A DNA stretch of 64,000 bases from a virus, in the IMG/VR virus record IMGVR_UViG_3300049893_000724, positions 1 to 64,000 of that record. The stretch is one strand, 5' to 3'. Positions 34,501-42,170 of the stretch are shown piece by piece. The notes under the pieces were generated by a model. That model saw only the letters and a program-made list of their open reading frames with translations, made no database searches and was not told the origin of the DNA. Each line of letters starts with the position of its first letter. Positions within the stretch are counted from its first letter, which is position 1. The translations under genes and the position numbers were made by a program.

Positions 34501-34678
34501 TCTCTTCTGCTTCTTTAATCAATTGACTCACATACGTTTCAGTTCCATCCATAGTCTTAACTTCAAAAATTGAAGATCTTTGGTACTTTTTTATCTTCTT
34601 ATATCTTTTAAGAAGTTTTTTTACCTCTTCTTTGTAAATTGCAACTTCAATTTTTTCTTCACTAAAACCTTCACTCAT
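34478..34678 (-). CDS. Small Lys/Glu-rich protein, 66 aa
   Basis: The frame from ATG 34678 begins MSEGFSEEKIEVAIYKEEVK and is highly charged, with a basic middle (KKLLKRYKKIKKYQRS). The ATG overlaps the previous stop as ATGA, which decides the start. The end overlaps speD by 23 bases. There is no membrane segment or recognised motif. The function is unknown. Confidence 0.6.
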   Translation of the reverse strand: MSEGFSEEKIEVAIYKEEVKKLLKRYKKIKKYQRSSIFEVKTMDGTETYVSQLIKEAEENGETLST

Positions 34679-35010
34679 TTTCTTTTTTTCTTTTCTGGTT
34701 GTTTGTATCCCCAAAGTTTAGGGTTAGTTCTACCGTATCCAAAATCAATTTTTTGGACTGCACCTGGACCATACTTATCATAGTACATATCAAAGATACG
34801 TACTCTAGTACCTCTTACGAGATCGATATAATCTTTTCCATCAAGATTGTACCAAATCAAATAGGCATCATTTGGAAAAGAAGAATCTTTTGCAGTTTCA
34901 ACCGTTGTTTTTTCTAGAAGAATTTCGCATCCATAGTTGCTGGGCAGAACACTTCTGTCTTCTCTTCCATTATCTGCCATACGCTTCTCCGTACTTACTG
35001 CAACTGTCAT
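34675..35010 (-). CDS. Conserved cyanophage hypothetical protein, 111 aa
   Basis: The frame begins MTVAVSTEKRMADNGREDRS, with a second candidate Met at MADNG. The body SNYGCEILLEKTTVETAKDS then FPNDAYLIWYNLDGKDYIDL and VRIFDMYYDKYGPGAVQKID looks like a compact alpha/beta protein. It starts in an ATGA overlap with the previous gene and ends in one with the next. No named family is recognised. The tight coupling suggests a single operon from 36.5 kb to speD. Confidence 0.65.
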   Translation of the reverse strand: MTVAVSTEKRMADNGREDRSVLPSNYGCEILLEKTTVETAKDSSFPNDAYLIWYNLDGKDYIDLVRGTRVRIFDMYYDKYGPGAVQKIDFGYGRTNPKLWGYKQPEKKKRK

Positions 35011-35579
35011 GAACGCCCACCCCATTGAATATCGGGGTATGCCTCTTTTACATTTTCATGAGTGATTTTGTATTTAGTTTGTAACTTCTTATCCTTTACA
35101 AGGCACAGTAGTTCTGCTTCTCTGGGATGCAAACCTTCAAGAAGGTTAATGAACATCATTTCTCTACGAATAGTTGTCAGAGAATTGTTACCACCACGAA
35201 CATAGTGATAAAGATTTTGATACTCTCTTCGAAGAGAAGTTTTTCCAAGACCCTGAAGGTCTTGAGTAGTTGCAGATTCTCCACCTGCAGCTTCTCTAGA
35301 AAGATTATCAGAAAGATTTCCAGAATAAACGTTTTGATCTTTTACATCACCATAAGGAACAGGTCCCTCTGGGAGAAGAGAGATTACAGTCTCATCAAAA
35401 TTCCAAATCAAAACAGATTTAATAGAGGGATGCTCGTAAGTTTTTAAAACCTCTACTTTCTTTTCATTACTTCTTTGTTTTGATGCAAGTTCTAGAACTT
35501 CAAAAACAAATGGATTTGTGGGAAGAGATGGGATTGGTTCTTCAGTCTTCTTCCTCGTCTTCGTAGTCGTCATAGTCAT
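35007..35579 (-). CDS. Conserved T4-like phage protein (DUF6433-like), 190 aa
   Basis: The body contains KTYEHPSIKSVLIWNFDETV, ISLLPEGPVPYGDV, LRREYQNLYHYVRGGN and INLLEGLHPREAELLCLVKD, which I associate with DUF6433 of T4-like phages; this link is from memory. It is largely helical and basic at its start. Function is unknown. The start is uncertain by a few codons (ATG at 35579 or 35573). It overlaps the membrane protein upstream by 38 bases. Confidence 0.65.
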   Translation of the reverse strand: MTMTTTKTRKKTEEPIPSLPTNPFVFEVLELASKQRSNEKKVEVLKTYEHPSIKSVLIWNFDETVISLLPEGPVPYGDVKDQNVYSGNLSDNLSREAAGGESATTQDLQGLGKTSLRREYQNLYHYVRGGNNSLTTIRREMMFINLLEGLHPREAELLCLVKDKKLQTKYKITHENVKEAYPDIQWGGRS

Positions 35580-35763
35580 TTTCAAATCGTACTGCTAAAA
35601 TTTCGTCTGGTATTACATTCCCATTTGAGTCAAACATCTCTGGGTGTGTATAGACTGGCGAAGTTTGATAAAAATGCTCCTTTGCCATCCATCCTATTAC
35701 TCCACCAACAAAAAAGAACATTATAGAAACTAGAGTGCCGATGGTGAGTGTTACTGCTAACAT
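35542..35763 (-). CDS. Small membrane protein with acidic tail, 73 aa
   Basis: One transmembrane helix is visible (about residues 3-26, TLTIGTLVSIMFFFVGGVIGW), followed by a soluble part with YQTSPVYTHPEMFDSNGN and a very acidic end (DYDDYEDEEED). GGAGAAGGAAA before the ATG is a good Shine-Dalgarno. It lies in the small-gene operon between the basic protein upstream and the DUF6433-like gene. Function unknown; I believe it is common in T4-like cyanophages. Confidence 0.7.
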   Translation of the reverse strand: MLAVTLTIGTLVSIMFFFVGGVIGWMAKEHFYQTSPVYTHPEMFDSNGNVIPDEILAVRFENDYDDYEDEEED

Positions 35764-35781
35764 TTTCCTTCTCCAGAGAGT

Positions 35782-36006
35782 TTATTTTTTCCTAATATCA
35801 AAATGAAATTCTATAAAGAAGTGAAACTCTCTGCGGAATAGAGAGATCATCTTACCAAACTTCACTTGAAAAGTCTTTGGTTTTTCTGATCTTCTCCTCC
35901 TATTGCGTAATAATAATTCAACACCCCGATTAATCTGGGGTTCTGACTTATTTAGTTTGCTTCTTGCGTCTTCCTGGTCGTCTATCATGACTGTATTTCC
36001 AGGCAT
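35782..36006 (-). CDS. Small basic protein, 74 aa
   Basis: The C-terminal half is strongly basic and aromatic: LLLRNRRRRSEKPKTFQVKF, then LFRREFHFFIEFHFDIRKK. This end is a pattern I recall from other cyanophages. The start is either ATG 36006 or 35988 (MIDDQED); neither has a good ribosome site. It overlaps the preceding gene by 41-59 bases. Membrane or nucleic-acid contact by the basic end is possible, but the function is unknown. Confidence 0.5.
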   Translation of the reverse strand: MPGNTVMIDDQEDARSKLNKSEPQINRGVELLLRNRRRRSEKPKTFQVKFGKMISLFRREFHFFIEFHFDIRKK

Positions 36007-36307
36007 CTTCTAGGATGCTATACAAATAGTTTCTAATTTTTCTTGCTTCGGGTTTTGGTAGATAACCATATCCCTCACGAAGTTGTTTATGTATTTCATC
36101 AGCGCCACCTTCAAGATAGTCATCAAGATCCATTACAAGGCTATTAATTTCATTTGCAGTGGCACTTTCAATAAACTCTTCAACTTCGTGGCGTTTTGTT
36201 CCACGAATTTTTAAGTAATCATAGAACTTTAAAACAAATTGTCCTTTGAAAGCATAGTCGATTGCTTTCTCAACATCACCATAAACTTCGTGAAAATTGC
36301 TGTCCAT
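35948..36307 (-). CDS. Hypothetical helical protein, 119 aa
   Basis: The protein is helical and acidic in the middle (ATANEINSLVMDLDDYLEGG) with a basic end (HDRRPGRRKKQTK). The C-terminus reads KPEARKIRNYLYSILEDAWK, like a coiled contact surface. The ATG lies in a TAATG overlap with the glutaredoxin stop, so it is translated with it. No known family is recognised and no catalytic motif is visible. Confidence 0.65.
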   Translation of the reverse strand: MDSNFHEVYGDVEKAIDYAFKGQFVLKFYDYLKIRGTKRHEVEEFIESATANEINSLVMDLDDYLEGGADEIHKQLREGYGYLPKPEARKIRNYLYSILEDAWKYSHDRRPGRRKKQTK

Positions 36308-36543
36308 TAAACTAGATTTTGCTCCTTCAGGTATTGAACAGTATCAGTGCATCCACCAATATGTTTATCGTCAACAATGACTTGAGGGAAAGTGGAACCC
36401 TCTCCAAATTCTGCGTAAAACTCTTCACGAGTAAAATCTGTATTCAATTTGTAGACAACATGCTGCAACTCTGCTAATTGTAGCACCTGTTCCACTTTTG
36501 TGCAATATGGACAACCATCTTTTGAATAAATTGTGAACTTCAT
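36307..36543 (-). CDS. grx: Glutaredoxin, 78 aa
   Basis: The fold is complete and short: MKFTIYSKDGCPYCTKVEQV with the CPYC dithiol active site at residues 11-14, the cis-Pro segment STFPQVIVDD, and the glutathione-binding GGCTDTVQYL end. Such phage glutaredoxins (T4 NrdC is the analogue) reduce ribonucleotide reductase for dNTP supply; nrd genes are not in this window. It is coupled to the following gene by a 1-base overlap. Confidence 0.92.
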   Translation of the reverse strand: MKFTIYSKDGCPYCTKVEQVLQLAELQHVVYKLNTDFTREEFYAEFGEGSTFPQVIVDDKHIGGCTDTVQYLKEQNLV

Positions 36544-36563
36544 ATCTTTTATAAAACTGAAAT

Positions 36564-36875
36564 TTATTTAGCGTTAACTGGAATCCCTTGTCCTTCAGGG
36601 AGTTTAATTTGTGGGAGTTTTTCTGGTTCACGGACTTCCCAAGAACCACCAACTCCACCGTCCATATTTACAATAATCTCATTGGTTGGTAATGCCTTGG
36701 GTATCTCAACATCAATCACTGGACTCATGAGTGTTTTGTTTTTTACAATCTCACGATTTGGTGTGTCCAGACTCATCACCATTTTTGCATCTTCAAGGTT
36801 ACCACAATCACAAATTTTTTTATGAGTTCTTCTTTCTCTTACTGTGAAATAGTCTTCACTGTTGTACTTGTTCAT
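36564..36875 (-). CDS. Conserved hypothetical protein, 103 aa
   Basis: The first half is basic with a short CDCGNLEDAKMVMSLD segment; the second half is Pro-rich and low in order (EKLPQIKLPEGQGIPVNAK). The two close cysteines (CDC) could bind metal, but there is no second pair. It lies 20 bases before glutaredoxin and overlaps the small gene before it by 20 bases. I cannot name the family. Confidence 0.6.
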   Translation of the reverse strand: MNKYNSEDYFTVRERRTHKKICDCGNLEDAKMVMSLDTPNREIVKNKTLMSPVIDVEIPKALPTNEIIVNMDGGVGGSWEVREPEKLPQIKLPEGQGIPVNAK

Positions 36876-36984
36876 CTTCTAAATTATTTTCCTTATTATA
36901 GGTCTCTTGTGGTTTTCTGTAAAGATTAGGCCAAGTATCTCTAATTATTTCTGCCAACTTGTAAGGTGTTTCTGTTGTTATCAT
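36856..36984 (-). CDS. Very small hypothetical protein, 42 aa
   Basis: The frame begins MITTETPYKLAEIIRDTWPN and ends EDEQVQQ; it is polar and helical. It overlaps the next gene by 20 bases and its ATG overlaps the stop of a still shorter frame (ATGA). The ribosome site is weak. It lies after the psbD terminator, so it needs a promoter I cannot point to. Confidence 0.4.
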   Translation of the reverse strand: MITTETPYKLAEIIRDTWPNLYRKPQETYNKENNLEDEQVQQ

Positions 36985-37055
36985 AAATCTTGTGATACTG
37001 CTACTATAAACATAAAAATTCCAAAAAGAATAAAAGTAATTAGAATACCAAGCAT
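36981..37055 (-). CDS. Possible single-helix membrane peptide, 24 aa
   Basis: The frame MLGILITFILFGIFMFIVAV with four more residues would be one hydrophobic helix, like small photosystem subunits, but it matches none that I know. Its stop overlaps the next start as ATGA, which favours translation. Against it, the ATG follows the psbD terminator T-run directly and has no ribosome site. I rate it doubtful. Confidence 0.25.
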   Translation of the reverse strand: MLGILITFILFGIFMFIVAVSQDL

Positions 37056-37079
37056 AAAAAAAGGAGTTCAGAGAACTCC
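37056..37079 (-). terminator. Intrinsic terminator after psbD
   Basis: A 7-base-pair stem, GGAGTTC with GAACTCC and a 3-base loop (37063-37079), is followed on the minus strand by seven T (37062-37056). It starts 11 bases after the psbD stop and ends the photosystem transcript. Confidence 0.88.
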
Positions 37080-37089
37080 CTTATTTAGA

Positions 37090-38151
37090 TCAGAGTGCGT
37101 TGCCTCGTGGCAAGACTTCCTCTGGGAACACAAAGTTCTCGTGAGGTTGGTCTACTGGTGCCATCCACGCACGGAGACCTTCATTGAGAAGGATATTCTT
37201 GGTATAGAAAGTTTCAAACTCGGGGTCTTCTGCTGCTCGAATCTCCTGACTTACAAAGTCGTAAGCACGAAGATTGAGAGCGAGACCAATGATACCAATA
37301 GAAGAAGTCCAGAGACCCATGACGGGAACGAAAAGCATAAAGAAATGAAGCCAACGCTTATTGGAAAAAGCAATCCCAAAAATCTGCGACCAGAAACGGT
37401 TCGCAGTAACCATCGAGTAAGTCTCTTCTTCTTGGGTTGGTTCAAATGCTTTAAAAGTGTTTGCTTTGTCGCCATCTTCAAATAGTGTGTTTTCTACAGT
37501 TGCTCCATGAATCGCACAGAGCAGTGCTCCACCTAGTATACCAGCAACTCCCATCATATGGAAGGGGTTGAGGGTCCAGTTGTGGAAACCCTGAAGGAAC
37601 AATAGGAACCTGAAGATTGCTGCGACACCAAAGGAAGGTGCGAAGAACCAACTGGATTGACCTAGTGGATACATCAGGAAGACGCTGACGAACACAGCGA
37701 TAGGTCCAGAGAATGCGATTGCGTTATAAGGACGAATGCCCACAAGTCGGGCAATCTCAAACTGGCGAAGCATGAATCCGATTAAGCTGAAAGCCCCGTG
37801 GAGCGCCACAAAAGGCCAGAGTCCCCCAAGTTGGACCCAGCGGACGAAATCTCCCTGAGCCTCAGGACCCCATAGGAGTAGGAGAGAATGTCCGAGAGCG
37901 TCAGCAGGAGTAGAAACAGCAGCAGTAAGAAAGTTGCACCCCTCAAGATATGAACTCGCAATGCCGTGGGTGTACCAACTGGTAGCAAAGGTGGTTCCTG
38001 TAAGCCACCCGCCAAGAGCAAGATAAGCTGTAGGGAAAAGGAGAAGGCCAGACCAACCGACAAACACAAACCGATCACGCTTAAGCCAATCATCGAGAAC
38101 ATCGAACCACCCCCGTTGTTGAATAGGTTGTGAAAGTGTAGATGAAACCAT
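37090..38151 (-). CDS. psbD: Photosystem II D2 protein PsbD, 353 aa
   Basis: D2 pairs with D1 to form the photosystem II reaction centre in the host thylakoid. The sequence is uninterrupted and full length (host D2 is about 351-353 aa), with familiar segments [40 protein letters not shown] (chlorophyll and iron-ligand His) and the C-terminal FEVFP-type end [15 protein letters not shown]. It follows psbA after a 61-base spacer containing a hairpin. A GGAGGAATAA ribosome site precedes it. Phages carry it to keep photosynthesis running as host D1/D2 decline. Confidence 0.98.
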   Translation of the reverse strand: MVSSTLSQPIQQRGWFDVLDDWLKRDRFVFVGWSGLLLFPTAYLALGGWLTGTTFATSWYTHGIASSYLEGCNFLTAAVSTPADALGHSLLLLWGPEAQGDFVRWVQLGGLWPFVALHGAFSLIGFMLRQFEIARLVGIRPYNAIAFSGPIAVFVSVFLMYPLGQSSWFFAPSFGVAAIFRFLLFLQGFHNWTLNPFHMMGVAGILGGALLCAIHGATVENTLFEDGDKANTFKAFEPTQEEETYSMVTANRFWSQIFGIAFSNKRWLHFFMLFVPVMGLWTSSIGIIGLALNLRAYDFVSQEIRAAEDPEFETFYTKNILLNEGLRAWMAPVDQPHENFVFPEEVLPRGNAL

Positions 38152-38164
38152 TTATTCCTCCATA

Positions 38165-38192
38165 GAAAAGAAAAGGGGATCCGAAGATCCCC
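38165..38192 (-). terminator. UUCG-loop hairpin between psbA and psbD
   Basis: On the minus strand GGGGATC-TTCG-GATCCCC forms a 7-base-pair stem with a very stable UUCG tetraloop, followed by TTTTCTTTTC. It lies 20 bases after the psbA stop and 13 bases before the psbD start. It can work as an attenuating terminator or a 3' end stabiliser that makes psbA RNA exceed psbD RNA. Confidence 0.75.
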
Positions 38193-38212
38193 AGTGAATA
38201 TTGGTTGTTAAG

Positions 38213-39292
38213 TCAACCGATTGCAGGTGCAGTGAGAGCAACAGGAGTTGACTCAGCAGCAGCAAGATCCAGAGGGAAGTTGTGTGCGTTCCTCTCGTGC
38301 ATCACCTCCATGCCCAGACCAGCGCGGTTCAGTACATCAGCCCAGGTGTTAAGAACACGACCTTGTGAGTCAATGATCGACTGGTTGAAGTTGAATCCGT
38401 TGAGGTTGAAGGCCATCGTGGAAACACCAAGAGCGGTGAACCAGATACCTACAACAGGCCATGCAGCGAGGAAGAAGTGAAGTGAACGAGAGTTGTTGAA
38501 CGAAGCGTACTGGAAGATCAGACGACCAAAGTAGCCGTGTGCAGCAACGATGTTATAGGTCTCTTCTTCTTGACCGAACTTGTAACCGTAGTTCTGTGAC
38601 TCGTTCTCGGTGGTTTCACGAACCAGCGAGGAAGTAACCAGAGAACCGTGCATAGCACTGAACAAAGAACCACCGAACACACCAGCAACTCCAAGCATAT
38701 GGAAGGGGTGCATCAGGATGTTGTGCTCTGCCTGGAACACAAGCATATAGTTGAACGTACCAGAGATACCCAGAGGCATCGCGTCAGAGAAAGAACCCTG
38801 ACCAAAAGGATACACAAGGAACACTGCGCTTGCAGCAGCAACAGGTGCAGAGTAAGCAACGCAGATCCAAGGACGCATACCCAAACGGTAGGAAAGTTCC
38901 CACTCACGACCCATATAAGCATAGATGCCGATGAGGAAGTGGAAGACTACCAGTTGGAAAGGTCCACCGTTGTAAAGCCACTCATCTAGGGAAGCAGCTT
39001 CCCAGATGGGGTAAAAGTGAAGTCCAATAGCATTGGACGACGGAATCACAGCACCAGAGATGATGTTGTTTCCGTACATGAGTGAACCAGCAACGGGTTC
39101 ACGGATACCATCGATGTCCACAGGAGGAGCAGCGATGAATGCAACGATGAAGCAGATTGTTGCAGCAAGCAGGCAAGGAATCATCAGAACGCCGAACCAA
39201 CCCACATAGAGGCGGTTGTCGGTGCTGGTGATCCACTCGCAGAATTGTTCCCAAGTATTCGATTGTCGTTGTTGAGCGATTGAAGCAGTCAT
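38213..39292 (-). CDS. psbA: Photosystem II D1 protein PsbA, 359 aa
   Basis: D1 is the fast-turnover reaction-centre subunit replaced by the phage during infection. The frame is intact at family length with no intron. Key parts: [36 protein letters not shown] (Glu at the position that marks the high-light D1 form), [20 protein letters not shown], and the C-terminal [11 protein letters not shown] followed by a short processed tail. The upstream leader has two late-promoter-like motifs and a hairpin. psbD follows in the same direction. Confidence 0.98.
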   Translation of the reverse strand: MTASIAQQRQSNTWEQFCEWITSTDNRLYVGWFGVLMIPCLLAATICFIVAFIAAPPVDIDGIREPVAGSLMYGNNIISGAVIPSSNAIGLHFYPIWEAASLDEWLYNGGPFQLVVFHFLIGIYAYMGREWELSYRLGMRPWICVAYSAPVAAASAVFLVYPFGQGSFSDAMPLGISGTFNYMLVFQAEHNILMHPFHMLGVAGVFGGSLFSAMHGSLVTSSLVRETTENESQNYGYKFGQEEETYNIVAAHGYFGRLIFQYASFNNSRSLHFFLAAWPVVGIWFTALGVSTMAFNLNGFNFNQSIIDSQGRVLNTWADVLNRAGLGMEVMHERNAHNFPLDLAAAESTPVALTAPAIG

Positions 39293-39342
39293 TTTTTTAA
39301 ACAGTTAGTAAGACCATCAGGGGAATGGTGGAGTTACTATGC

Positions 39343-39361
39343 TCCCCGCACCCTCAGCGGG
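39343..39361 (-). promoter_or_regulatory. GC-rich hairpin in the psbA leader
   Basis: CCCCGC and GCGGGG form a 6-base-pair stem with a 7-base loop, about 50 bases before the psbA ATG. It is inside the transcribed leader if either late motif upstream is used. It could stabilise the psbA RNA. There is no T-run. Confidence 0.5.
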
Positions 39362-39375
39362 GATATGAGAGACGT

Positions 39376-39383
39376 GATTTATA
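39376..39383 (-). promoter_or_regulatory. Late-promoter-like motif TATAAATC upstream of psbA
   Basis: The minus strand reads TATAAATC, one base from the TATAAATA late element, 84 bases before psbA. The 251-base gap between psbA and the divergent gene at 39544 holds this motif, a second one at 39456-39463 and a hairpin. Confidence 0.45.
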
Positions 39384-39455
39384 CACCCATAGGTCTCGGT
39401 TAACGGGTGTTTAACAATGTTAAGATTTATGAGAAATCCGTAACATTTGTTTACC

Positions 39456-39463
39456 TATTTATC
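39456..39463 (-). promoter_or_regulatory. Late promoter motif GATAAATA upstream of psbA
   Basis: GATAAATA on the minus strand fits the NATAAATA late consensus. It is 164 bases before the psbA ATG, so use of this site would give a long structured leader. Confidence 0.45.
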
Positions 39464-39511
39464 ATACTACGGTTTGTTGCCAGTGTCAACCCTCAAAATG
39501 GGGACATTCTG

Positions 39512-39518
39512 CTAAATA
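39512..39518 (+). promoter_or_regulatory. Possible late-type motif CTAAATA before the secreted-protein cluster
   Basis: GCTAAATACT on the plus strand lies 26 bases before the ATG at 39544, at the distance seen for other late promoters here. CTAAATA also occurs before 43653 and 51804, so it may be a variant of the late element. This is weaker than the NATAAATA matches. Confidence 0.4.
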
Positions 39519-39543
39519 CTTGCAGTGTTTATCACAGAGAAAA

Positions 39544-40005
39544 ATGAAAAGACTTCTACTAGCCTTTTCGTTATTCTTTATCACTCCTGTAAGTGCTGCT
39601 GAAATTACATCAAAAATCACTGACTCTATCCAATTAGGCGTTCAGGGCGCAGCGATTCAAACAGAAAGAGTAGGCGGACAATATGCCGTCTCAGGTACAA
39701 ATATTAATGTCACAACTCTTGGTGGAGTTGGTGGAGCAGGCTCTTATGCTATCAACACAAACGGTCAAGCATTTAGTTTCACTGAATCAACTCGCACTGC
39801 AGATACGGCAGTCACCACTGAAACTGTCTCTGCTGGAGCAATTGCTTCTCCCCACACTTATGGGAGTTCTACTACTCAGTTAGCAGGAGACAAAGGTTCT
39901 CTTGCTGGTACATTGTCACCAACTGGTGTTCCTACTGTAACTGCTGGTGGTCCTGGAACCACTGCTACAGCACAACGTAGTATTGAATTGAGCGTATTCA
40001 AATGA
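39544..40005 (+). CDS. Secreted protein of a paralogous family, 153 aa
   Basis: The ATG at 39544 gives a clear signal peptide, MKRLLLAFSLFFITPVSAAE, cut after SAA or nearby. The mature part has YAVSGTNINVTTLGG and YAINTNGQAFSFTES, and ends RSIELSVFK. The next gene shows the same pattern (YTVTGTNINI, QFSETT, NSISVFTQ), so the two are paralogues; this copy has an extra segment of about 40 residues before the end. The mature chain is Thr/Ser/Gly-rich and beta-like. A periplasmic or surface role is inferred. The stop overlaps the next ATG by four bases. Confidence 0.75.
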   Translation: MKRLLLAFSLFFITPVSAAEITSKITDSIQLGVQGAAIQTERVGGQYAVSGTNINVTTLGGVGGAGSYAINTNGQAFSFTESTRTADTAVTTETVSAGAIASPHTYGSSTTQLAGDKGSLAGTLSPTGVPTVTAGGPGTTATAQRSIELSVFK

Positions 40006-40361
40006 GAAGGACCCTAGTGGCATTGATGCTGCTAGGGTTTTCCTCCCCCGCCATAGCGAATACGGTTGTGCCTAATTTTACAAGGGGGACGATTACAGCA
40101 GAGACCAAATCTCATACTGAAATCATAGAAACCATTAAACAAATAGAGTATACCACTGGAACTTCTTATACTGTCACTGGCACCAATATCAATATCCCCG
40201 GAACTCCTGCTCCAGGAGCGAATTATACGATTGTAAATCAAGGTGCTCCATTCCAGTTTAGTGAAACAACACTTGGACCTGGTGTGGCAAAAGAAACATG
40301 GATCGAAAGAACTACTACAACCGATTCTACAACAAACTCTATATCTGTCTTTACGCAATAG
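40002..40361 (+). CDS. Secreted protein of a paralogous family, 119 aa
   Basis: The signal peptide is MRRTLVALMLLGFSSPAIAN, with a standard AxA-type cut (AIA). The mature part aligns with the preceding gene: SYTVTGTNINIPGTPAPGAN, YTIVNQGAPFQFSETT and the end TNSISVFTQ. It is the shorter member. The start is in an ATGA overlap with the first gene. The next gene starts 64 bases inside this one, in another frame. No catalytic motif is visible. A shared envelope function for the whole four-gene set is likely. Confidence 0.75.
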   Translation: MRRTLVALMLLGFSSPAIANTVVPNFTRGTITAETKSHTEIIETIKQIEYTTGTSYTVTGTNINIPGTPAPGANYTIVNQGAPFQFSETTLGPGVAKETWIERTTTTDSTTNSISVFTQ

Positions 40362-40879
40362 GACTTTATGTATCGCCAGTGCTGGCTCAAACAGCTCCTA
40401 GTAATACTAATATCGCTGGGCCTTCTGCTAGTGCTACTGGAAACGTTACAAACCAAGCGGTCCAAGTCCTCCAGGGTCCATACGCAATCAACACGTATGG
40501 TTCTGGAGTTAGTTGTCAAGGGCCGACAATGAGTTTGTCTCCATTTGTAATGGGAAGTTTGAATGGAAGTCAAGACCCAACAACATACCAAACTCAAAAC
40601 GGAAATGCCGGATTCTCAATGGGTTTTAACTTTCCTCTTGATGGAAGTCTTACAGAGATATGTAAATCAAGAGCACGAGTAGAAATCTCAAGGCAACAAG
40701 CAGAAGCAGATAAAGCAAGATTAGATTTTGAACTGGTTAGATTATTAAAGTGCGGTGAAGCATTAAAAGCAGGAATCAGTTTTCACCCAGACAGTCCATA
40801 CGCAAAAATATGTGCTGATGTTGTTGTGAGATATCCAAAAATTGCGGATGTTGTCAATGGAAATAAGACCAATAAGTAA
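40298..40879 (+). CDS. Secreted or membrane-anchored protein, 193 aa
   Basis: The N-terminus MDRKNYYNRFYNKLYICLYA then IGLYVSPVLAQ is an export signal with a cut after VLAQ or a short anchor. Next comes NTNIAGPSASATGN, which is shared with the fourth gene (NINIAGPSVIPT). A conserved QVLQGPYAINTYGSGVSCQG and SLSPFVMGSLNG follow. The C-terminal 70 residues are a charged coiled coil (RARVEISRQQAEADKARLDF) and contain two cysteines. The start is far inside the previous gene, with only a weak ribosome site, but no other Met is available. Function unknown. Confidence 0.65.
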   Translation: MDRKNYYNRFYNKLYICLYAIGLYVSPVLAQTAPSNTNIAGPSASATGNVTNQAVQVLQGPYAINTYGSGVSCQGPTMSLSPFVMGSLNGSQDPTTYQTQNGNAGFSMGFNFPLDGSLTEICKSRARVEISRQQAEADKARLDFELVRLLKCGEALKAGISFHPDSPYAKICADVVVRYPKIADVVNGNKTNK

Positions 40880-41543
40880 CATCGGTTCTCCAAACATTAA
40901 TATTGCTGGACCTAGTGTTATACCAACAATCAATCCACCAGTCAGCAAGAGTGTAGAAGTTCCCGTTGTACGTGGAATGGATCTTCCTGTGATTCTGATG
41001 CCTGATACCAGAATCAAATATCCAACTGTTGATGTTCCAACTCAAGAAGAGTTTGATGCTGCGGTAAGAGCAGAAAGAGAAAAACAAGCACAGGAACAAC
41101 AAGAGAAGTCAAGAGGACTTCCAGACACAAAACCAGTTGTTCCTCAAGTTCAAGTTCCTGTTATTGATAAACAAGAAAATAAAAATATCGCTGAAGAAAC
41201 TAGTACAAATAATAATCTAGGAGTACCTGTCATTGAAGTACCGATCGTCGGGCAAGTTCCAATACCACCTAAAGAACAAGTTATTCTTGCTGGCACCACT
41301 GCTACTGCTTCTGTTGCTGCGGCTCTTGTTGGCAAATCTTTGGTGGAATGGATGGTAAAGAAGTTTAAACCAGTTGTTGAAAGAATATTCGCACAAATCA
41401 AAAAGGCATTGAATAGGGATGTAACTGACTATGAGTTACAACTATTCTTTGCCTATGAACATCAAAAGAAAGTCAATAAGATTTTAAAGAAAGAGTTTAA
41501 GAAACAAAAGTTAGAGCAATACAAGAAAGCTCATAACAAATGA
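40857..41543 (+). CDS. Membrane-linked protein with Pro-rich arm, 228 aa
   Basis: From ATG 40857 the protein begins MEIRPISNIGSPNINIAGPS, sharing the NIAGPS motif with the gene before it. The middle is Pro/Val-rich (VVPQVQVPVIDKQEN, VPVIEVPIVGQVPIPP), like an extended periplasm-spanning arm. A hydrophobic stretch follows (LAGTTATASVAAALVGK), then a basic helical end (FFAYEHQKKVNKILKKEFKK). A long Pro-rich arm with one membrane segment is reminiscent of TonB-like or spanin-like bridging proteins, but this is only an analogy. It ends directly against the nuclease gene on the other strand. Confidence 0.65.
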   Translation: MEIRPISNIGSPNINIAGPSVIPTINPPVSKSVEVPVVRGMDLPVILMPDTRIKYPTVDVPTQEEFDAAVRAEREKQAQEQQEKSRGLPDTKPVVPQVQVPVIDKQENKNIAEETSTNNNLGVPVIEVPIVGQVPIPPKEQVILAGTTATASVAAALVGKSLVEWMVKKFKPVVERIFAQIKKALNRDVTDYELQLFFAYEHQKKVNKILKKEFKKQKLEQYKKAHNK

Positions 41544-41957
41544 TTATTTCTTACGCTTTGCATCAAGTTCAGCAAAGTTCTTAACTTTTGTTCCACCATC
41601 ATAATTCCAAGCATATCCTTCAGTAATCATTTGATTATTGAGAGATACTGCTTCTCCATTGATAAACAAGTGTCCAATGATTCTACCATACTTTTCAGTA
41701 GAATCTGGAAGTTCTGTCTTAATGATAATATCTTTGGCACCTTCTACTCTGTGCTTGAGCCATTCTTTTGATTCAAGCCCATATTTTTTCTCATTCGCAT
41801 CAGCTGTGCGGCTCTCTGGGGTATCGACACCAGCAAGACGAATTCGCTTAGTAAGGGAGATATCAAAACCCAAATCAATATCAGCGTCAATAGTGTCGCC
41901 ATCTACCACCTTATGAATTTCACGTATTCTATAAATGTAAGGATCCTTGTCTGGCAT
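41544..41957 (-). CDS. Staphylococcal-nuclease-like (thermonuclease) protein, 137 aa
   Basis: The SNase fold is visible: VVDGDTIDADIDLG, KRIRLAGVDTPES with the catalytic Arg and Glu, and STEKYGRIIGHLFI with the second Arg. Calcium-binding Asp residues precede them. No signal peptide is seen, so it may act in the cytoplasm. Length is close to the SNase core. It is convergent with the secreted-protein cluster and is followed upstream by a small membrane protein. Degradation of host DNA is the usual idea for such phage nucleases. Confidence 0.88.
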   Translation of the reverse strand: MPDKDPYIYRIREIHKVVDGDTIDADIDLGFDISLTKRIRLAGVDTPESRTADANEKKYGLESKEWLKHRVEGAKDIIIKTELPDSTEKYGRIIGHLFINGEAVSLNNQMITEGYAWNYDGGTKVKNFAELDAKRKK

Positions 41958-41960
41958 TTG

Positions 41961-42170
41961 TTAGAATAGTTTAAACTTCTCAGTATTTAGTTTAGGAATA
42001 GGCAACTTTTCAAATGCTTTACTTACTTGGTTCTCTACAACCTTACCAACAAACTCTTCTGGGTTGTTAAGAATTGCTTCTGCTCTCTTATAAGTCATAT
42101 AAGCACCATAACAAAGTGCTCCACTAATTGCCAGACTCGTCGCTGACAGAATGATTGCTAGGTTCTTCAT
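41961..42170 (-). CDS. Small membrane protein, 69 aa
   Basis: The N-terminus is one transmembrane helix or uncleaved signal (LAIILSATSLAISGALCYGAY), followed by a short amphipathic part (NPEEFVGKVVENQVSKAFEK) and a basic end. It overlaps the 51-aa membrane protein by 47 bases in another frame and lies three bases before the nuclease. I do not recognise the family. Confidence 0.6.
   Translation of the reverse strand: MKNLAIILSATSLAISGALCYGAYMTYKRAEAILNNPEEFVGKVVENQVSKAFEKLPIPKLNTEKFKLF

Noticed and set aside
38213-39292. Possible intron or homing endonuclease in psbA, as in some cyanophages
   Set aside because: The D1 frame is continuous from start to stop at family length.
39293-39543. A hidden small gene between psbA and the secreted-protein cluster
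   Set aside because: I see only promoter-like motifs and one hairpin; no frame with a ribosome site and sensible product.
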